This document shows, piece after piece, positions 24,508 to 35,967 of a DNA stretch of 64,000 nucleotides (position 1 is the stretch's first letter; each line of letters begins with the position of its first letter). The stretch is from NCBI GenBank assembly GCA_028671895.1, contig JAPMAC010000231.1, forward strand, positions 12,984,001 to 13,048,000. Reading direction: 5' to 3'. This stretch comes from Oenanthe sinensis (Eukaryota; Streptophyta; Magnoliopsida; Apiales; Apiaceae). The position numbers and the translations under genes are program-made. Below the pieces are notes generated by a model, which had not been told where the DNA came from, made no database searches, and saw only the letters and a program-made list of their open reading frames with translations.

Positions 24508-25953
24508 TGTTGGGTCCCGGAGATCGTAGAGGGGGGGTGAATACGATTCCTAAATTAAAATTATGACTATTAATTATATTTGGGACAACATGAAAATTAA
24601 TTTGGTTCAAACCCGGTTACTGTTCATCATCTTCTTCAACCTCAAGAACACCATTAAAATAACCAAGATAATGAACGGTAAATCATCCAAAACACACAAC
24701 ACAACAAGATCCAAGAATATAACTTTATATTCATTGATGTGGGGTAGATGCTACAAACAAGTTCAAGAACATAAGCTCAAGAACACAACAAAGAAGTGAT
24801 TTTGTCTCCTCTAAAACTATTACATTTTGTAGATCTAGGAGACAAAAATCAACCCTATCTTCTATACAAGATTTAACAAGTGTTTTCAATAGAAGAATAG
24901 AGGAGTGGTATGATAAAGAAAATCATGAATATATTCAAGATCTAGTTTGGCCATGGGGGAGAGAATAATTTTTCTCTCTCTCCCCTTTTCTTTTCTCATC
25001 CGGATGCACACCCTGAAGATAAAGACCGGGGTTCTTTTTTTATATTGAAAAAGGTGTTGTTTTTTTCTTTTTTCGGTTTTCCACCTTTTACTCTTGTCCA
25101 CTCAAATCATATCTTCAAAGTCATGTGCCAAGCATGCCTTTGGAAATATTTAATGTAAAAGTAATATTTAATAAATATATATAAAAATATCTTTATTTAT
25201 AAAATATATAAATAATTAAATAAATACTTTATTTAATTAAATTAAATATTTCCATTCCACTCTTCAATTTGTGTAGACTTCCTTATCCAAATACTTGGCC
25301 CCGTATACGTGACTCCACCACGTCCAAGTATTTGGCCTTCTAATCTGTGAAGCTTTAGTAAGATCCAATCAGGTTGTGTCGTCTGTCCCTTATCCATTAG
25401 GCTGACATTTCTCCAACACTGATTTACCACCTTTGTTGATCCTCCACATGACTCAAGAAAACCAACAACTTTAGAATGATTAAAACCATATTAACCGACG
25501 AGAGCTTGCCTCCAATGTCCTGACACTTGATGCAACGGTCTGGTTCATAAGTGTCTAGTCTTGATAGGGGCTCTTGATTCCGAACATGATTCCACATTCT
25601 TCTTTGCAAACCTTACTTGTAGCTTCGATTGTAATGCACTAAAATCTTCATAGACTAAGACAATCTTCTGTAGCTTCCACATCCTTAAATAGATGTCAAC
25701 ATCTTTTATTCTCCACTGAGGCCTGAACATGTTAATGAACTTCTTCCAGTGAGCTTCAAGTCTGTAGATGATCCTTTGATACTTTGTCTTAACTGAACTC
25801 TGTGATCCAAGATTTCTGTGCACCTGCATATTATTACATGTCTTGTTCTATTGTTGAGTTATCATCAACCATTACATAGAGATTACATTTAGCATTTCTA
25901 GTACACATGAAAGTGCAGTGAGTTACTTCCCTTCACTCCTATCTTCACTTTCA
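24508..25953 (-). repeat. 5' LTR of the 17.7-kb element (1446 bp)
   Basis: Same ends as 8254-9690. Small insertions and deletions (near 24925, 25170 and 25210) and scattered substitutions separate the two copies. Confidence 0.92.
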
Positions 25954-25958
25954 AAAGG
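25954..25958. repeat. Target site duplication AAAGG (right)
   Basis: Identical to 8249-8253. Confidence 0.9.
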
Positions 25959-26805
25959 CCCATGTGTTGCCTAGGATGATGACCAGTTGAGGATCATCCT
26001 TCTACTAGTAGAGAAAGTTATATATCTATTGTACTATACGACTGATCATCGTGTACAATAACGCGTGGTGAATGCTCCAGTATAGTCCCATTTCTTCCAA
26101 TTAGAATTTGACGTTGTACTGTAACAAAAGCCTAGGTGCTTAGTTACCGATAGTATTAACGATAATTACAACAACCTATTATTCTTCTACACAGTATCTA
26201 GAACTGTCCAACATCCAAATACAGGTTGCATTTATTACTCTGATACACATATTACGGTTGTCCCCTTATTATGTTATATGTTGATTATATACTTGCTGAG
26301 CATTCGTAGATCATTCTTGCTTGTTTTACCTTTCCAAACACAACAGCTGGAGACCATCTCCTGCCTCCTGCACCGTACCCTACGAAAGAGCGTGTGAAGG
26401 GTAAGGACCCCATTTGATAGGCCTCACAGTTCCATTCCGCTTTTGATAGTCAAGTTTATCTATAAGTATTGTTTATGTAAATATATGTAACCTGATGCAA
26501 CTTAATCAACTTTTGGTTGCTGTTATAGTTTCTTGCAGAAGCTATAATCAGTACCAAGAACTCAAGAATGTTATAAATGGGAATGTAATGATAAAGATTT
26601 AAATTGTAAATTAATGAAATTTAGTTTCCTGAGACTATGGCTCGTGTGTGTGTTAAAGTATTGGGGTGTTCATCAGCATGGCATTTATTTTAGATTATTA
26701 AACTGTAATGATATTAGCATTGATAACAAGTTCAGGAATATTTAAATTTGGACCGTGACAACCTATATCTCTGCCCCCGAGTCTGGAGGTGTCACAAAGA
26801 TCAAG
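25959..26805. other. Gene-free stretch, possible old gypsy LTR (right part)
   Basis: Continues the 6274-8253 sequence across the insertion. The phrase near 26290 (CTTGCTGAGCATTCGTAG) and the ending GTCTGGAGGTGTCACA at 26790-26805 resemble the U5 end of plant Ty3/gypsy chromovirus LTRs. No coding is seen. Confidence 0.35.
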
Positions 26806-26943
26806 TGCAATGGTGAGAGAGAGACCTTCCTAAGAACCCAAGTTGATGACTTAGAACGCAAATATAGGCTTTTTAGAACTTTTCTAACATAACTAAAGAT
26901 GTGATAGATAAATAAATGTTTGAGAGAAAATTGGAATAGGTTT

Positions 26944-27784
26944 CGAGTGTAGTAAGAAAAATGGTAAGAAACATGTCGACACTACTGATCTGTTAACTAA
27001 GAAAGTAGATGTTCCAAATGTCATAAAAAATGCTTAGAAACCACTCTTTAAGCAATTTGTGTCTGAACCTATAGATATAGAAGTTTTACTCATCAAAGAA
27101 GAATTATATGCTGAATTTGAGGAACGAGATAAGAAGGAAGAAGAAGAAAATTATATTGAATTACCTAAGAAGTCAGTAAAAATTGAAGAACCTAGGGTTA
27201 AATGTAAAACTAACATAGGTAATAAAATTCCAAAGAAAAGGACTAGCAACAGAAATGGAAAACAAGGAGTAACTAAGGCAGGTGTTAATAATTCTATTAA
27301 TAATGCATCTAGGAAATTGTGTAATAAGTGTCAATCTACTAATCACCTTACACATTCTTGTAAAAAGGTTAAAATAGATTCCCCTGAAATTTGTACTATG
27401 CAAAACTTGAATAACATGCCTAGTTCTCATATGTAATGTGGTAAACCTAATTGTATGCCATGTGCCTTGAATGTTATGACTGCTTCTTTCAACTTAATGC
27501 ATGTTGCTCCTAGTACATTTATAAATTCTAAGAAAAGCAAGAATAAAAATAACACACGAGCTAAGAATGTTAGTCCTCCTATAATTAGAAAGGAAAAACT
27601 AATCTTTAAGCCTAAAGACAAATATTTCAAGGCTTTTGATAAAGAGAAGTGTTCAGTCAAAATTGAAAATAAGCATGTTGAATTTAAGAAAAATGTTAAT
27701 CCTGTTGTTAAGAAACCTGTTACTAAGCCATATGGACCGAAACATGTTTGGGTACCAAAGAAGAATTATTTTGTCTTTGTATGA
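26944..27784 (+). pseudogene. Sirevirus gag, C-terminal part
   Basis: Two open segments (27059-27436 and 27455-27784) in different frames. The first is lysine-rich and carries a CX2CX4HX4C zinc knuckle (cysteines from about 27319). It is followed by a cysteine-rich CGKPNCMPC segment after a stop at 27434, typical of gag in this lineage. The second segment is basic and leads into the protease. The N-terminal capsid part is missing. Confidence 0.75.
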
Positions 27785-28450
27785 TGGGTCTCAATAAAAA
27801 TAATAAGGTCATATGGATTCTGGATAGTGGCTGCTTTAGGCATATGACAAGAGATAAAGCCGTACTGACAGATGCGGTAACAATAGATGGCCTTGTAGTT
27901 ACATTTGGAGATGACATCAAAGGGTTCACTAAGGGATATGGAATTTAGAGATTGGAAATTTCATCATTCAAAACATATCATTTGTTGATGGATTGAAGCA
28001 TAAGGCAGTTCAGTGACAGAGGATATGATGTGCATTTCAAGAAAAATAGATATCTGATTTCCAACAGCAAAGATGAAAAACTTGCTCTACAAAGAGTAAG
28101 GAATTGTAATCTGTTCATAACTGATTTCTATTCTTCTAGCAAAGGAGAAGTAAGTTGTTTCTACAACAAAGCTACATCAGAAGAAAGTTAGTTATGGCAC
28201 AAGAAGCTTTCACATCTTAACTTCAAGACATTGAACTCTTTAGTAAAGAGGGAATTTGTGAGATGACTGCCTCAAATGGAATTCTGTCAAGAAGGAATTT
28301 ATGAGGCATGTTAGAATATAACATGAAATCAAAGACATGTCAAGCATTTCAAAACCACTGCAGCTGATTCACATGGATTTATTTGGTCCGGTAAATGTGA
28401 TGTCAATGTCAAAGAAAAGGTATACTTTAATGATGGTGGATGACTACTCA
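27785..28450 (+). pseudogene. Sirevirus protease and pre-integrase segment, broken
   Basis: Around 27810 the frame reads WILDSGCFRHMT, the aspartic protease motif with an intact DSG. The frame ends at 27946. Downstream, near 28190-28265, LWHKKLSHLNF marks the integrase zinc-binding domain in another frame. The stretch 28350-28450 gives the beginning of the integrase core with a stop in it. Confidence 0.72.
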
Positions 28451-28471
28451 AAGTGCACTTAGGTATTATTC

Positions 28472-29572
28472 TTGCATTCGAAAGATGAAGTACCTCAAAT
28501 GGTGGTAGATCATATCAAGAAGATAGAACTGGAAGAAAATATGCCTGTGAGAATTATTAGATCAGATAATGACACTGAATTTAAGAATATAGTTCTAAAC
28601 AACTTCTATGCTGATAAAGGTATTTCAAGACAATATTCATCTTCGAGGACTCTGCAACAAAATGGAGTTATAGAAAGGATGAACATAACCTTTGTTGAGG
28701 CTGTAAGAACTATGTTAAGTGAATCAGGTTTTCCTTTGTTTTTCTGGGTTGAAGTAGTAAACACGGCATGCTACACACAGAATCATACCTTAATTAACAA
28801 AGACCATTATAAAACACCATATGAGGTGATGGCCAACAGAAGACCAACACTGAGTTACTTTCATGTGTTTGGAGGAAAATGTTTTGTACTGAAATATGAT
28901 GAATACTTGGGCAAGTTTGAAGCTAAAGCTCATGAGGGAATTTTCTTAGGCTATTCATTGGAGTCTAAAGCATATAGGGTTTATCTGATTGATCATAAAA
29001 AGGTAATTGAAAGTCTGAGTGTAACCTTTGATGACAACAAGCTCCCTAGTATCCAAAGAGAAGATCATGCTGAGTCACTTAAGTTTAACAACTTAGATTC
29101 AGATGATGGTGATGATGAACCTGATGTTGCTGATGGTAATTCTGGAAATGACAGAGGTGATGATGATGATTCTGATCCAAGTAGTGGTCATGGTAGTGGA
29201 AATTCAACAAGTACTATTCAAATAGGTGAAGAATCAACAACTCATCCTAGCAGTGACTCAAAGGGAGCAAGTAAACGTTGAACTAGTCATACTCAACAGA
29301 ATGAAAATCAAAAGAGCTCTTCAAGAAAAAATATTCCTAGACCAAGAGTGTGGAGTAAAAACCATCATTGGTATCTAGTTCTTAGTGATCTAGATAGTAG
29401 ATTAAAGATTAGAAGTGCGACACAAAATGAATGTTATTTCTTTGGATTAGTAATAGCTAAGGAGTCTGGTGATGAAACAGTGCATATGCATGATAAAACA
29501 GATTTACCTCTCATAGGTAATTCTCCACTAGATAATCATTCAGTTCATTCTAATGAATCTAGTGATGAGTAG
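28472..29572 (+). pseudogene. Sirevirus integrase, C-terminal two thirds
   Basis: A 269-codon frame (28472-29281) contains the integrase core: RSDNDTEF with the second catalytic aspartate, then NGVIERMN with the catalytic glutamate. It is followed by the conserved KTPYEV and FGGKCF segments of copia integrases, then an acidic Asp/Ser-rich linker. A stop at 29279 and a second segment to 29572, which contains the WSKNHHW-like end of integrase, follow. Reverse transcriptase should come next but the sequence passes straight to env-like material. Confidence 0.82.
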
Positions 29573-29779
29573 TTACATGAATTGACGGATAATAAAACTT
29601 CAAATCAGAACCTCTTTGAAGATCTATTGAATAGTCCACTTCCATGTGCTTGACATTTGAGTGAGAACCAAGCAACGAGAAGTTACACCATTCCGTTTAT
29701 TCCACGCACTGTCTTTGCACCTCAACCTCTCGAATACCCAAAACCCTACCTTTAATTTCTAGCTCAAGAAAGATTAACT

Positions 29780-31990
29780 CATTCAATCAAACCAGCTACA
29801 GATGATATTGAGAGGAAAATATCTATTGTTTAAGCCAATGTAGCCTAGTTGGTGAATGATATAAAAAGGCAAGATGTAATTGTTAGTTTTGCTGACTCTG
29901 TAGTAATTTCATTAAACAAGAAATATCCACAATGTAAAAATCCTTTTCTTAAGAAATGGTTGATGTAAGAATAAAAGTTTAGAATACTTAGGTTTGAGTT
30001 TTTCAAGAAGTCCAAGAAGTGAAAAATTGTCAAAATATTCTAAGTGAAGATGTCATGGATCTTGCTAGTTTACATTATAAGATTGATGCTACCCTTGAAG
30101 AAATGGTTGGGATTGATTCTAAGATCAATAGAAGAATGGATGATTTTTAAGCTGAAACCAATGCAGATTCGATAAAGTTGATAATCAATTGAAGTACATG
30201 ATTGAAGGTCTCACAACTATTTTTAACATGCTGAAATCTAAGGACACTGGATCTTCTCAACCCAAGAAAGATGATTAGAATGATAAACATGATCCTTCTA
30301 AGGATGAAAAACCTCAAGAGGATGCCTCAACTAAGGGGGAGAAGTAAGGAGGTCAAGAAAAAGGCTATGATCCCATGAAAGATAAAGGCAAAGGCAAGGC
30401 TAATGAACGTGGAGTAGGTTATGCATAGTCACAGGGGGAGCCAGTTAAAGAAGACAAGGGATATGATCCAGAAAATTGGGGTTATGAAGGAGCTTACTAT
30501 CATTATATGCTAGATAAAGAATTTTATGAAGCTAAATCCTTCTTCCAAGAACGTGTTCCTGAAACTGGAGTTTCTATCAAAGAACAAGCTAAAATGGCCA
30601 TGGCTGGAAGAACTGCAAGAATTTTTTGAAGAAAGTAAGAGGCAGAAAAGAGATAAATATGAAAAGATTGGTCCAGAATGGGATGAAGATAGAAATCTTC
30701 TAAGTGTGCGGCTAGAAGGAGAAAATGATGATAAATTAGTTGAGACCATCTAGATAATTTGAAAGCTAAAAACTTAGAATTGGAACAACACAGAAAAGCT
30801 CTTATGTCAATAATATCCTATTTGTCTGTTGGCATATTAGGAAACAAAGATTGGACTCTTCGCATAGCCTTCATCAAGCAATAAGTGTTGATAATAACTG
30901 ATGACCTTGCATTGAAAAGATCCTTGAAAAGATCCCTGATGGAATTATGGGTAATGATTTCAAAACTGCACACTTGGAGATATAATGAACTGGTCGAAGA
31001 CTGCTTCAGGCAAATTATAAGAAACAATGGTCCAGAAGTATGCAAGAAGCCATACTGTGTGTTGTACTACAAGGGTGAAAATTTGAAAATCATGTACTTG
31101 AACTCAAAGATCAAAAAATATACAGTGAGGTTGGTGTTAGAAGTTGAAGAAAAGTTGATGTCAGTAGGGTTCAGATTAGATGATAAAACTGAAGGTGTTG
31201 ATTGGCATCAAGCAAGTAGAAGATGTGTGGGATCAACAGTGGATAAAATAAAGTTATATCTCAACCCAAAGGTATTCCTGAAGATCCAGAAGAAGTTGAA
31301 ATATTATGGTCTAAGGCAGTCAAGAAATAGAAAGAATTATTTGGTGAACCTGAAGATCAAACTCCTAAAGCCACAACTCAACCTGAAACCTCTAAACCAA
31401 TTGAACCTTAAGTAGCTGAAAAAGTGAAAAGATCAAAATCCAGAGCAAATAAGCCCAAATATGACGGAGAAGAAGTAGAAGAAGGACAAATTCGTGAAAT
31501 AGCACCTCAGCCTATAACAACTCTTAGACTAAACAGTGTTCTTAAAGATCCACTGAGAATGTAGTATAAAGTTGAAGATGGTACTTCTGAACTTCATGAG
31601 GTTAGCAAGATGCAAGAACTCTCTTAAAAAAAGATTGAGGAAATAATGGATCATTTACTTGAAGGAGGAAACTTTAAAGATATCATATTGGGACTTGATG
31701 TTGTGAGAGTTGAATTCTTCAAGAAATGAGGGAAGAATTAAAGCATGATACAAGTAGAGTACGATCAAAACTGAAAAGAATTTTCGTTATTAGTTTTCCA
31801 AACCCTTATGATCATCTCTTTGAAGATGTAAAGAAGATGACAAAATTAAGATCAAGCATCAATTGAAGTTAATGAGTCTTCCTCAAACTCTGTTAGAACA
31901 AGAAGTTGTGGACCTGCTGACAGTAAGACTATAAGAGCTAGAAAAACCAAGATGAAATAAGAAATATTTGTTCAAGCTAGAGGAACAGTC
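29780..31990 (+). pseudogene. Env-like region of the sirevirus derivative, decayed
   Basis: Open segments (30526-30753, 30885-31415) in changing frames, with a lysine- and glutamate-rich composition and acidic or GGGGAG-rich spacer (30310-30450). Sireviruses carry such an extra frame between pol and the 3' LTR. The similar but open frame at 36679-38055 and the fragment at 40061-41710 are at the same position in their elements. Its function in the family is not established. Confidence 0.55.
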
Positions 31991-32384
31991 ATCTTGTAAT
32001 TTTATTTGTAAAATGTAAAAATCTAGAAATGTATCTATAATCTAGAAAGTAGATTAATGTCTTCCATTCCTTTTTCTTGTTATTAATTGAGGTATCTTTC
32101 CTTTGATTTGTTTATAATGCTCTAACAAAACAAATAAAGAGAGATTGAAAGGTTGAATGTAGTTCCTAACTATAACACAAGAAAAATAGTACAACAAGTA
32201 CAAACAGACACATAAATAATATGTAATCTAAAACATGAATCATAAAGACACAAGAACAAGTATCTAGAAAATAGTCACTACCTTGAAGATTAATTATTGA
32301 AAGAAGTTCATTAAAATGTTCATGCCTCATCTTCAAATAAAAAGAAGCATTCAAGTAAGTGGAAGTAGTGAAACAGTGTTCAAG

Positions 32385-33396
32385 TGTTAGAAGTCTCAAG
32401 AGTAATCTATTTTGAAGTAGGAAAAGTTTGTGGAACCAAAGTAATTATGTCAATATATTTAGAATTGAAGATCTCGATCAAGGTTAGTCACTTATGAACT
32501 AGACCAGTGCATCAAGTGTCAATAACCGAAGAAAGAAATTTAACAGAATTATGATTTTATAATTATATTTAGAAGAAAGAAATTCAAGTGCAAAATAGAA
32601 GATATTAAAAAGAAATTTCTAAAATTAGAATGAAGAAAATCAGTTCGAAGAAAAGTGGAGGAATTTGGACAAGGCAGGAAGAACTATGGCATTGGAAAAA
32701 GTCTTCATAGTTCTCGGGTCAACTGTGGTCAACTTATCACAGTGGGTGATATCGCCACAGTTGACAGAGGAATTGAACAAAAATTATTCTAAGTACTAGT
32801 GAACTATGACGCCTCAGAAAATCACCATAGTTCTCGCTAGCCAAGTTGCCACAGTTAGCTAATGGATATTCTTCAAGTCTAAATGAATAATGACGTCAAG
32901 CTATATCGCCATTGTTCTCAGGAAAAAGATGTTGTCATCGCCAAAGTTCAAGCAAATCGCCACAATTTTCGGGATTTTAAGGTAATTCCAAAATATAATA
33001 TTCTATTTTATCCACAATTGTGTCTAGAAGAAATCCAATTGATTGGTTGAAATGAAACCACCTCATTGGTTGAAGTCTTCACCCAATCTTCTATCTCTCT
33101 CTTCGAATACAAATAGAGAAATAATAGTAGTAATGTTGTTGTCTTCTTCTTCATAATTTCTTGAAAGCAATCATTGTAAGAAATTATTGTATTGAGAGAG
33201 ATCATTGTAGCTAGATTTTAATTTACTCTAGGAGGTAGCAACATTCAAGTTTATATATAAAAAATATTCTTGAAAATCTTGCATTTATCATTTTCTATAT
33301 ATTTCTCAAGAACACTTAAGAACACATATTAATAATCCACAAAAATAGGTAGTGTTGTATTCAACCCCCCATTCTTCAACACTTTAGGACCTAACA
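32385..33396 (+). repeat. Putative 3' LTR of sirevirus derivative (1012 bp)
   Basis: TGTTAG and CTAACA ends are inverted repeats. The right end carries the TATTCAACCCCCC signature. It contains the box TAGTCACTTATGAAC followed by AGACCAGTGCATCAAG (32484-32516), shared with the 17.7-kb element LTRs. The left end is inferred only from the TGTTAG; no clear polypurine tract precedes it. Confidence 0.5.
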
Positions 33397-33450
33397 CCTT
33401 TGAAATTTCAGAAGAGTCTTAATTTCATCCATTGTAATAAACAGGATGAG

Positions 33451-33787
33451 GCAAACGTGGTTGTTTGGTATAGAGACTTGTCGACATGGAACTTCACTAT
33501 ATGAGACTTCTCGATATAGTTGATTTTACTCTTCACGATATCAAGTGTTCTTGGGCTTCTGGCGAACGTGGTTGTTTGGTATAGAGACTTGTCGACATGG
33601 AACTTCACTATATGAGACTTCTCAATATAGTTGATTCTACTCTTCTCGATATCAAGTGTTCTTGGGCTTCTGGCGAACGTGGTTGTTTGGTATAGAGACT
33701 TGTCGACATGGAACTTCACTATATGAGACTTCTCGATATAGTTGATTCTGCTCTTCTCGATATCAAGTGTTCCCGGGCTTCTCTACA
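33451..33787. repeat. 111-bp tandem repeat, 3 copies
   Basis: Copies start at 33451, 33562 and 33673, nearly identical. Each contains GACTTCTCGATATAG and GATATCAAGTGTTC. A partial fourth copy decays after 33770. Confidence 0.9.
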
Positions 33788-34804
33788 TAGGTTTGATTTA
33801 CACTTCTCGATATTATGTCAGTTCTAGACTTCATTATATAGTATAAATTAGACTTCAAAGACCACTATAGCATAAATGAGAATCAACAATGTAGTTAGTC
33901 ATCCGTGAACCAGACCAGTGCACAGGGTGTCAACAATGTCAGTGAAGATTCATCATCATAAAGTTCAAGTGGATAGAAAGGTTATTGTTGAAGAATAGAA
34001 GAATTTGATCTACATCAACAATGGTTTTACAGTCAAGATTTTAATTTAATTCTCTATTAATTAATTAAATTAATTAGTTAATTTAATTAGTAAATTAATT
34101 CACTTAGAATTAATTTATTTCTTAAATAAATTAAAGGAATAATTAATTTAGAATTATTTTAGAATGATGACGACAGAAACTAGAAGCTCAAAGGGATACA
34201 GGTTTGTTTGAAATGCAGTGTATAAGAGTCAGAATCGAAGATTGAATATTTGACTGGGTACATGCATTGGTGAAAAGAAGTATTGTCTAGTTTAAAATTT
34301 CAGATTATTTCATTAATCGAGGTACTTCTAATTGCAAATGTAGATACAACTAAACATGTCTGACTTGAAGACAAGACGGAAAAAGAATTGACATGGAAGA
34401 AATGCAGATTCATATATTCGTAGAAGTTGAACCCCGGTTGGCATTGATTTATCATTTCCAAGTCAAAAAGAGTTCAGTTCTAGATGTTTAGAGGACCACA
34501 GTTTAGAGCGTAAGGATTTATTTTATTAATAACTATTTTATTTATTTAATAAATTATATTTATAAATATCTAAATAATATTAGATATTTATTTTTATAAT
34601 TTCTGAATTAAATTAATTATTTATTAATAAAAAATTACAAGCTGTGTGGGTCTAAAAACATTTCTACGGAGTCTATCCATAATAAGACAAAATAGGCCCC
34701 TGGTTTTCAAATTGAATTGGCAGGTGAATATGTTTTTAAAGTAACCAATCCAAGGCTACCACGTGTCCAATCAAATGGAAAAGAAATGAAAAAGTCTGCT
34801 GAAT

Positions 34805-35135
34805 GAAATGTCTTACCGTCTGTTATCCAAAAATTCTTACCGAGAGTTTATTCAAGAATGTCTTACCGAAAACCAACCTCAAATGTCTTACCGAATAGAC
34901 AATTCAAATGTCTTGCCGAGCAAATGTCTTCCTGGTGCAAGTGGATGAAATGTCTTACCGAGATGAAATGTCTTGCCCATGAACAAATAGTAAAATGTCT
35001 TACTGGCAAATGTCTTACCGAGTTTTTCAAATGTTTTACTGAGCTCAAATGTCTTACCCACGATTTTCTAAAATGTCTTAAAGGCATAAATGAAAGTCTT
35101 TCAAATGTCTTTCTGAAATGTCTTGCTAGACTTTT
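34805..35135 (+). repeat. Array of about 16 AATGTCTTACCGA-type motifs
   Basis: The core ATGTCTTACCGA recurs at irregular spacing of 12-35 bp, with variants such as ATGTCTTGCCGA and ATGTTTTACTGA. It ends a few bases before the TATA box at 35141, which suggests U3 enhancer elements. Confidence 0.8.
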
Positions 35136-35140
35136 AACCT

Positions 35141-35148
35141 CTATAAAT
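35141..35148 (+). promoter_or_regulatory. LTR TATA box
   Basis: CTATAAATATGAGG directly after the AATGTCTTACCGA array, with transcription presumably starting near 35170. Confidence 0.5.
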
Positions 35149-35671
35149 ATGAGGCCAAGGGCTTCATTTTTCATGTTGTTGAAATCATTCAAATTTAGTA
35201 ATTTGTCTGTTTGTTATATTCATAGATTTTCTGTGCTAGTTTGAATTTAATCCCTTACGTAGAATAGTTCATGTCAAATTATTTCTAGGAATTAAGAAAT
35301 ATTCTACGGAATATTATAACACCCTTTCAACTTTGATATACATATTTAACTTTGTTAGGAAATTAGAGACCCAGAAGTTACAGAGGGGGGGGGGGTGAAT
35401 GTATACTTCAAATTTTCGTTTAGAAGATGAACTTGTTCGAAGCTTGATGAACTGATGAATTTACAATAGTGTTTATCAAGACATATAACAATAAACAAAG
35501 TAAACACGGATGTAACTTTCAATCTAATTTGTATTAGAAAGAACTTTGCTACAATCTGAAATTCAGTTTGAATTTCAGCTTCGCTTCTAGGAAGATTACA
35601 ACTCAAAGTTGATATTACAATTATGTGCTTTGTGTTTTTCTTCTCTCCTTTTCAATTGTGACTATGCATTA

Positions 35672-35680
35672 GCTATATAG
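35672..35680 (-). promoter_or_regulatory. LTR TATA-like box
   Basis: The minus strand reads CTATATAGC, about 300 bp downstream of the TTCnnGAA array in the LTR's own direction. Confidence 0.4.
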
Positions 35681-35967
35681 ACAACATGTCCTGTGCACAT
35701 TCTCACTAATGATAGTTGTGCTAAAACTAGAAACAGACAAGACCTGCTTTATATTTGACTAATGACTATTTCTAGCTAACACTGTTGTGACAGTCTGCTC
35801 CATTCTGCCTTATCTCTTCTGTCACTTTTCTTGATTTATCTTCCCAGCTGCATTGTAGACTTGTCTCTATCTGTGCAGGTTTGACTTATCCTGCAAACAC
35901 AGAGCTGCAACATCATCTGTCTTGTTCTGCAACTCTTCCTTGAAACTAGCTTCTTTTGCAGTCGAGT

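Larger units (their letters stand above)
8254..25953 (-). mobile_element. 17.7-kb sirevirus-like element with no intact coding (LARD-like)
   Basis: Two LTRs about 97% alike by eye (8254-9690 and 24508-25953) flank 14.8 kb of internal sequence and are bounded by a perfect AAAGG duplication. A primer site for initiator tRNA-Met abuts the right LTR and a polypurine tract abuts the left one, so the element reads on the minus strand. Without the nested 11575-17100 insertion the interior is about 9.3 kb. No gag, protease, integrase or RT motif is readable in it. Multiplied polypurine tracts near the 3' LTR are a described hallmark of sireviruses. It is probably a non-autonomous large derivative mobilised by a relative; similar LTRs imply fairly recent movement. 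Confidence 0.88.
26806..33396 (+). mobile_element. Sirevirus derivative: gag, protease, integrase, env-like, no RT
   Basis: The order on the plus strand is the C-terminal half of gag, protease, pre-integrase zinc domain, integrase, then directly an env-like region and a 3' LTR. The 5' LTR, first half of gag, and all of reverse transcriptase and RNase H are missing. Several frameshifts and stops are present. The left edge near 26806 abuts the presumed gypsy LTR end, so the 5' part was lost by truncation there. Confidence 0.75.
33397..35352 (+). repeat. Sirevirus-type LTR-like region with repeat arrays, truncated
   Basis: It carries the shared LTR box (33892-33925), a 111-bp tandem array, an AT-rich middle (34020-34630), an AATGTCTTACCGA array, and then a TATA box at 35141 with about 200 bp of R/U5-like sequence. 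This is the layout of an LTR U3-R. The right end is cut by the LTR at 35353. No coding: the open frames here follow the repeat periods. Confidence 0.45.

Noticed and set aside
8309..25829. Paired small frames at 8309/24563, 8979/25242 and 9366/25545
   Set aside because: Each pair lies at the same place in the two LTRs of the 17.7-kb element; no codon bias or known motif.
33408..33719. Minus-strand frame with 37-residue repeats
   Set aside because: It follows from the 111-bp tandem array (111 is a multiple of three), which lies in LTR-like DNA.
34858..35244. Frames of 128 and 109 codons on both strands with repeated LTEMKCL/CLTE-like words
   Set aside because: Both are read-throughs of the ATGTCTTACCGA array; two opposite frames open over the same repeats argue against coding.
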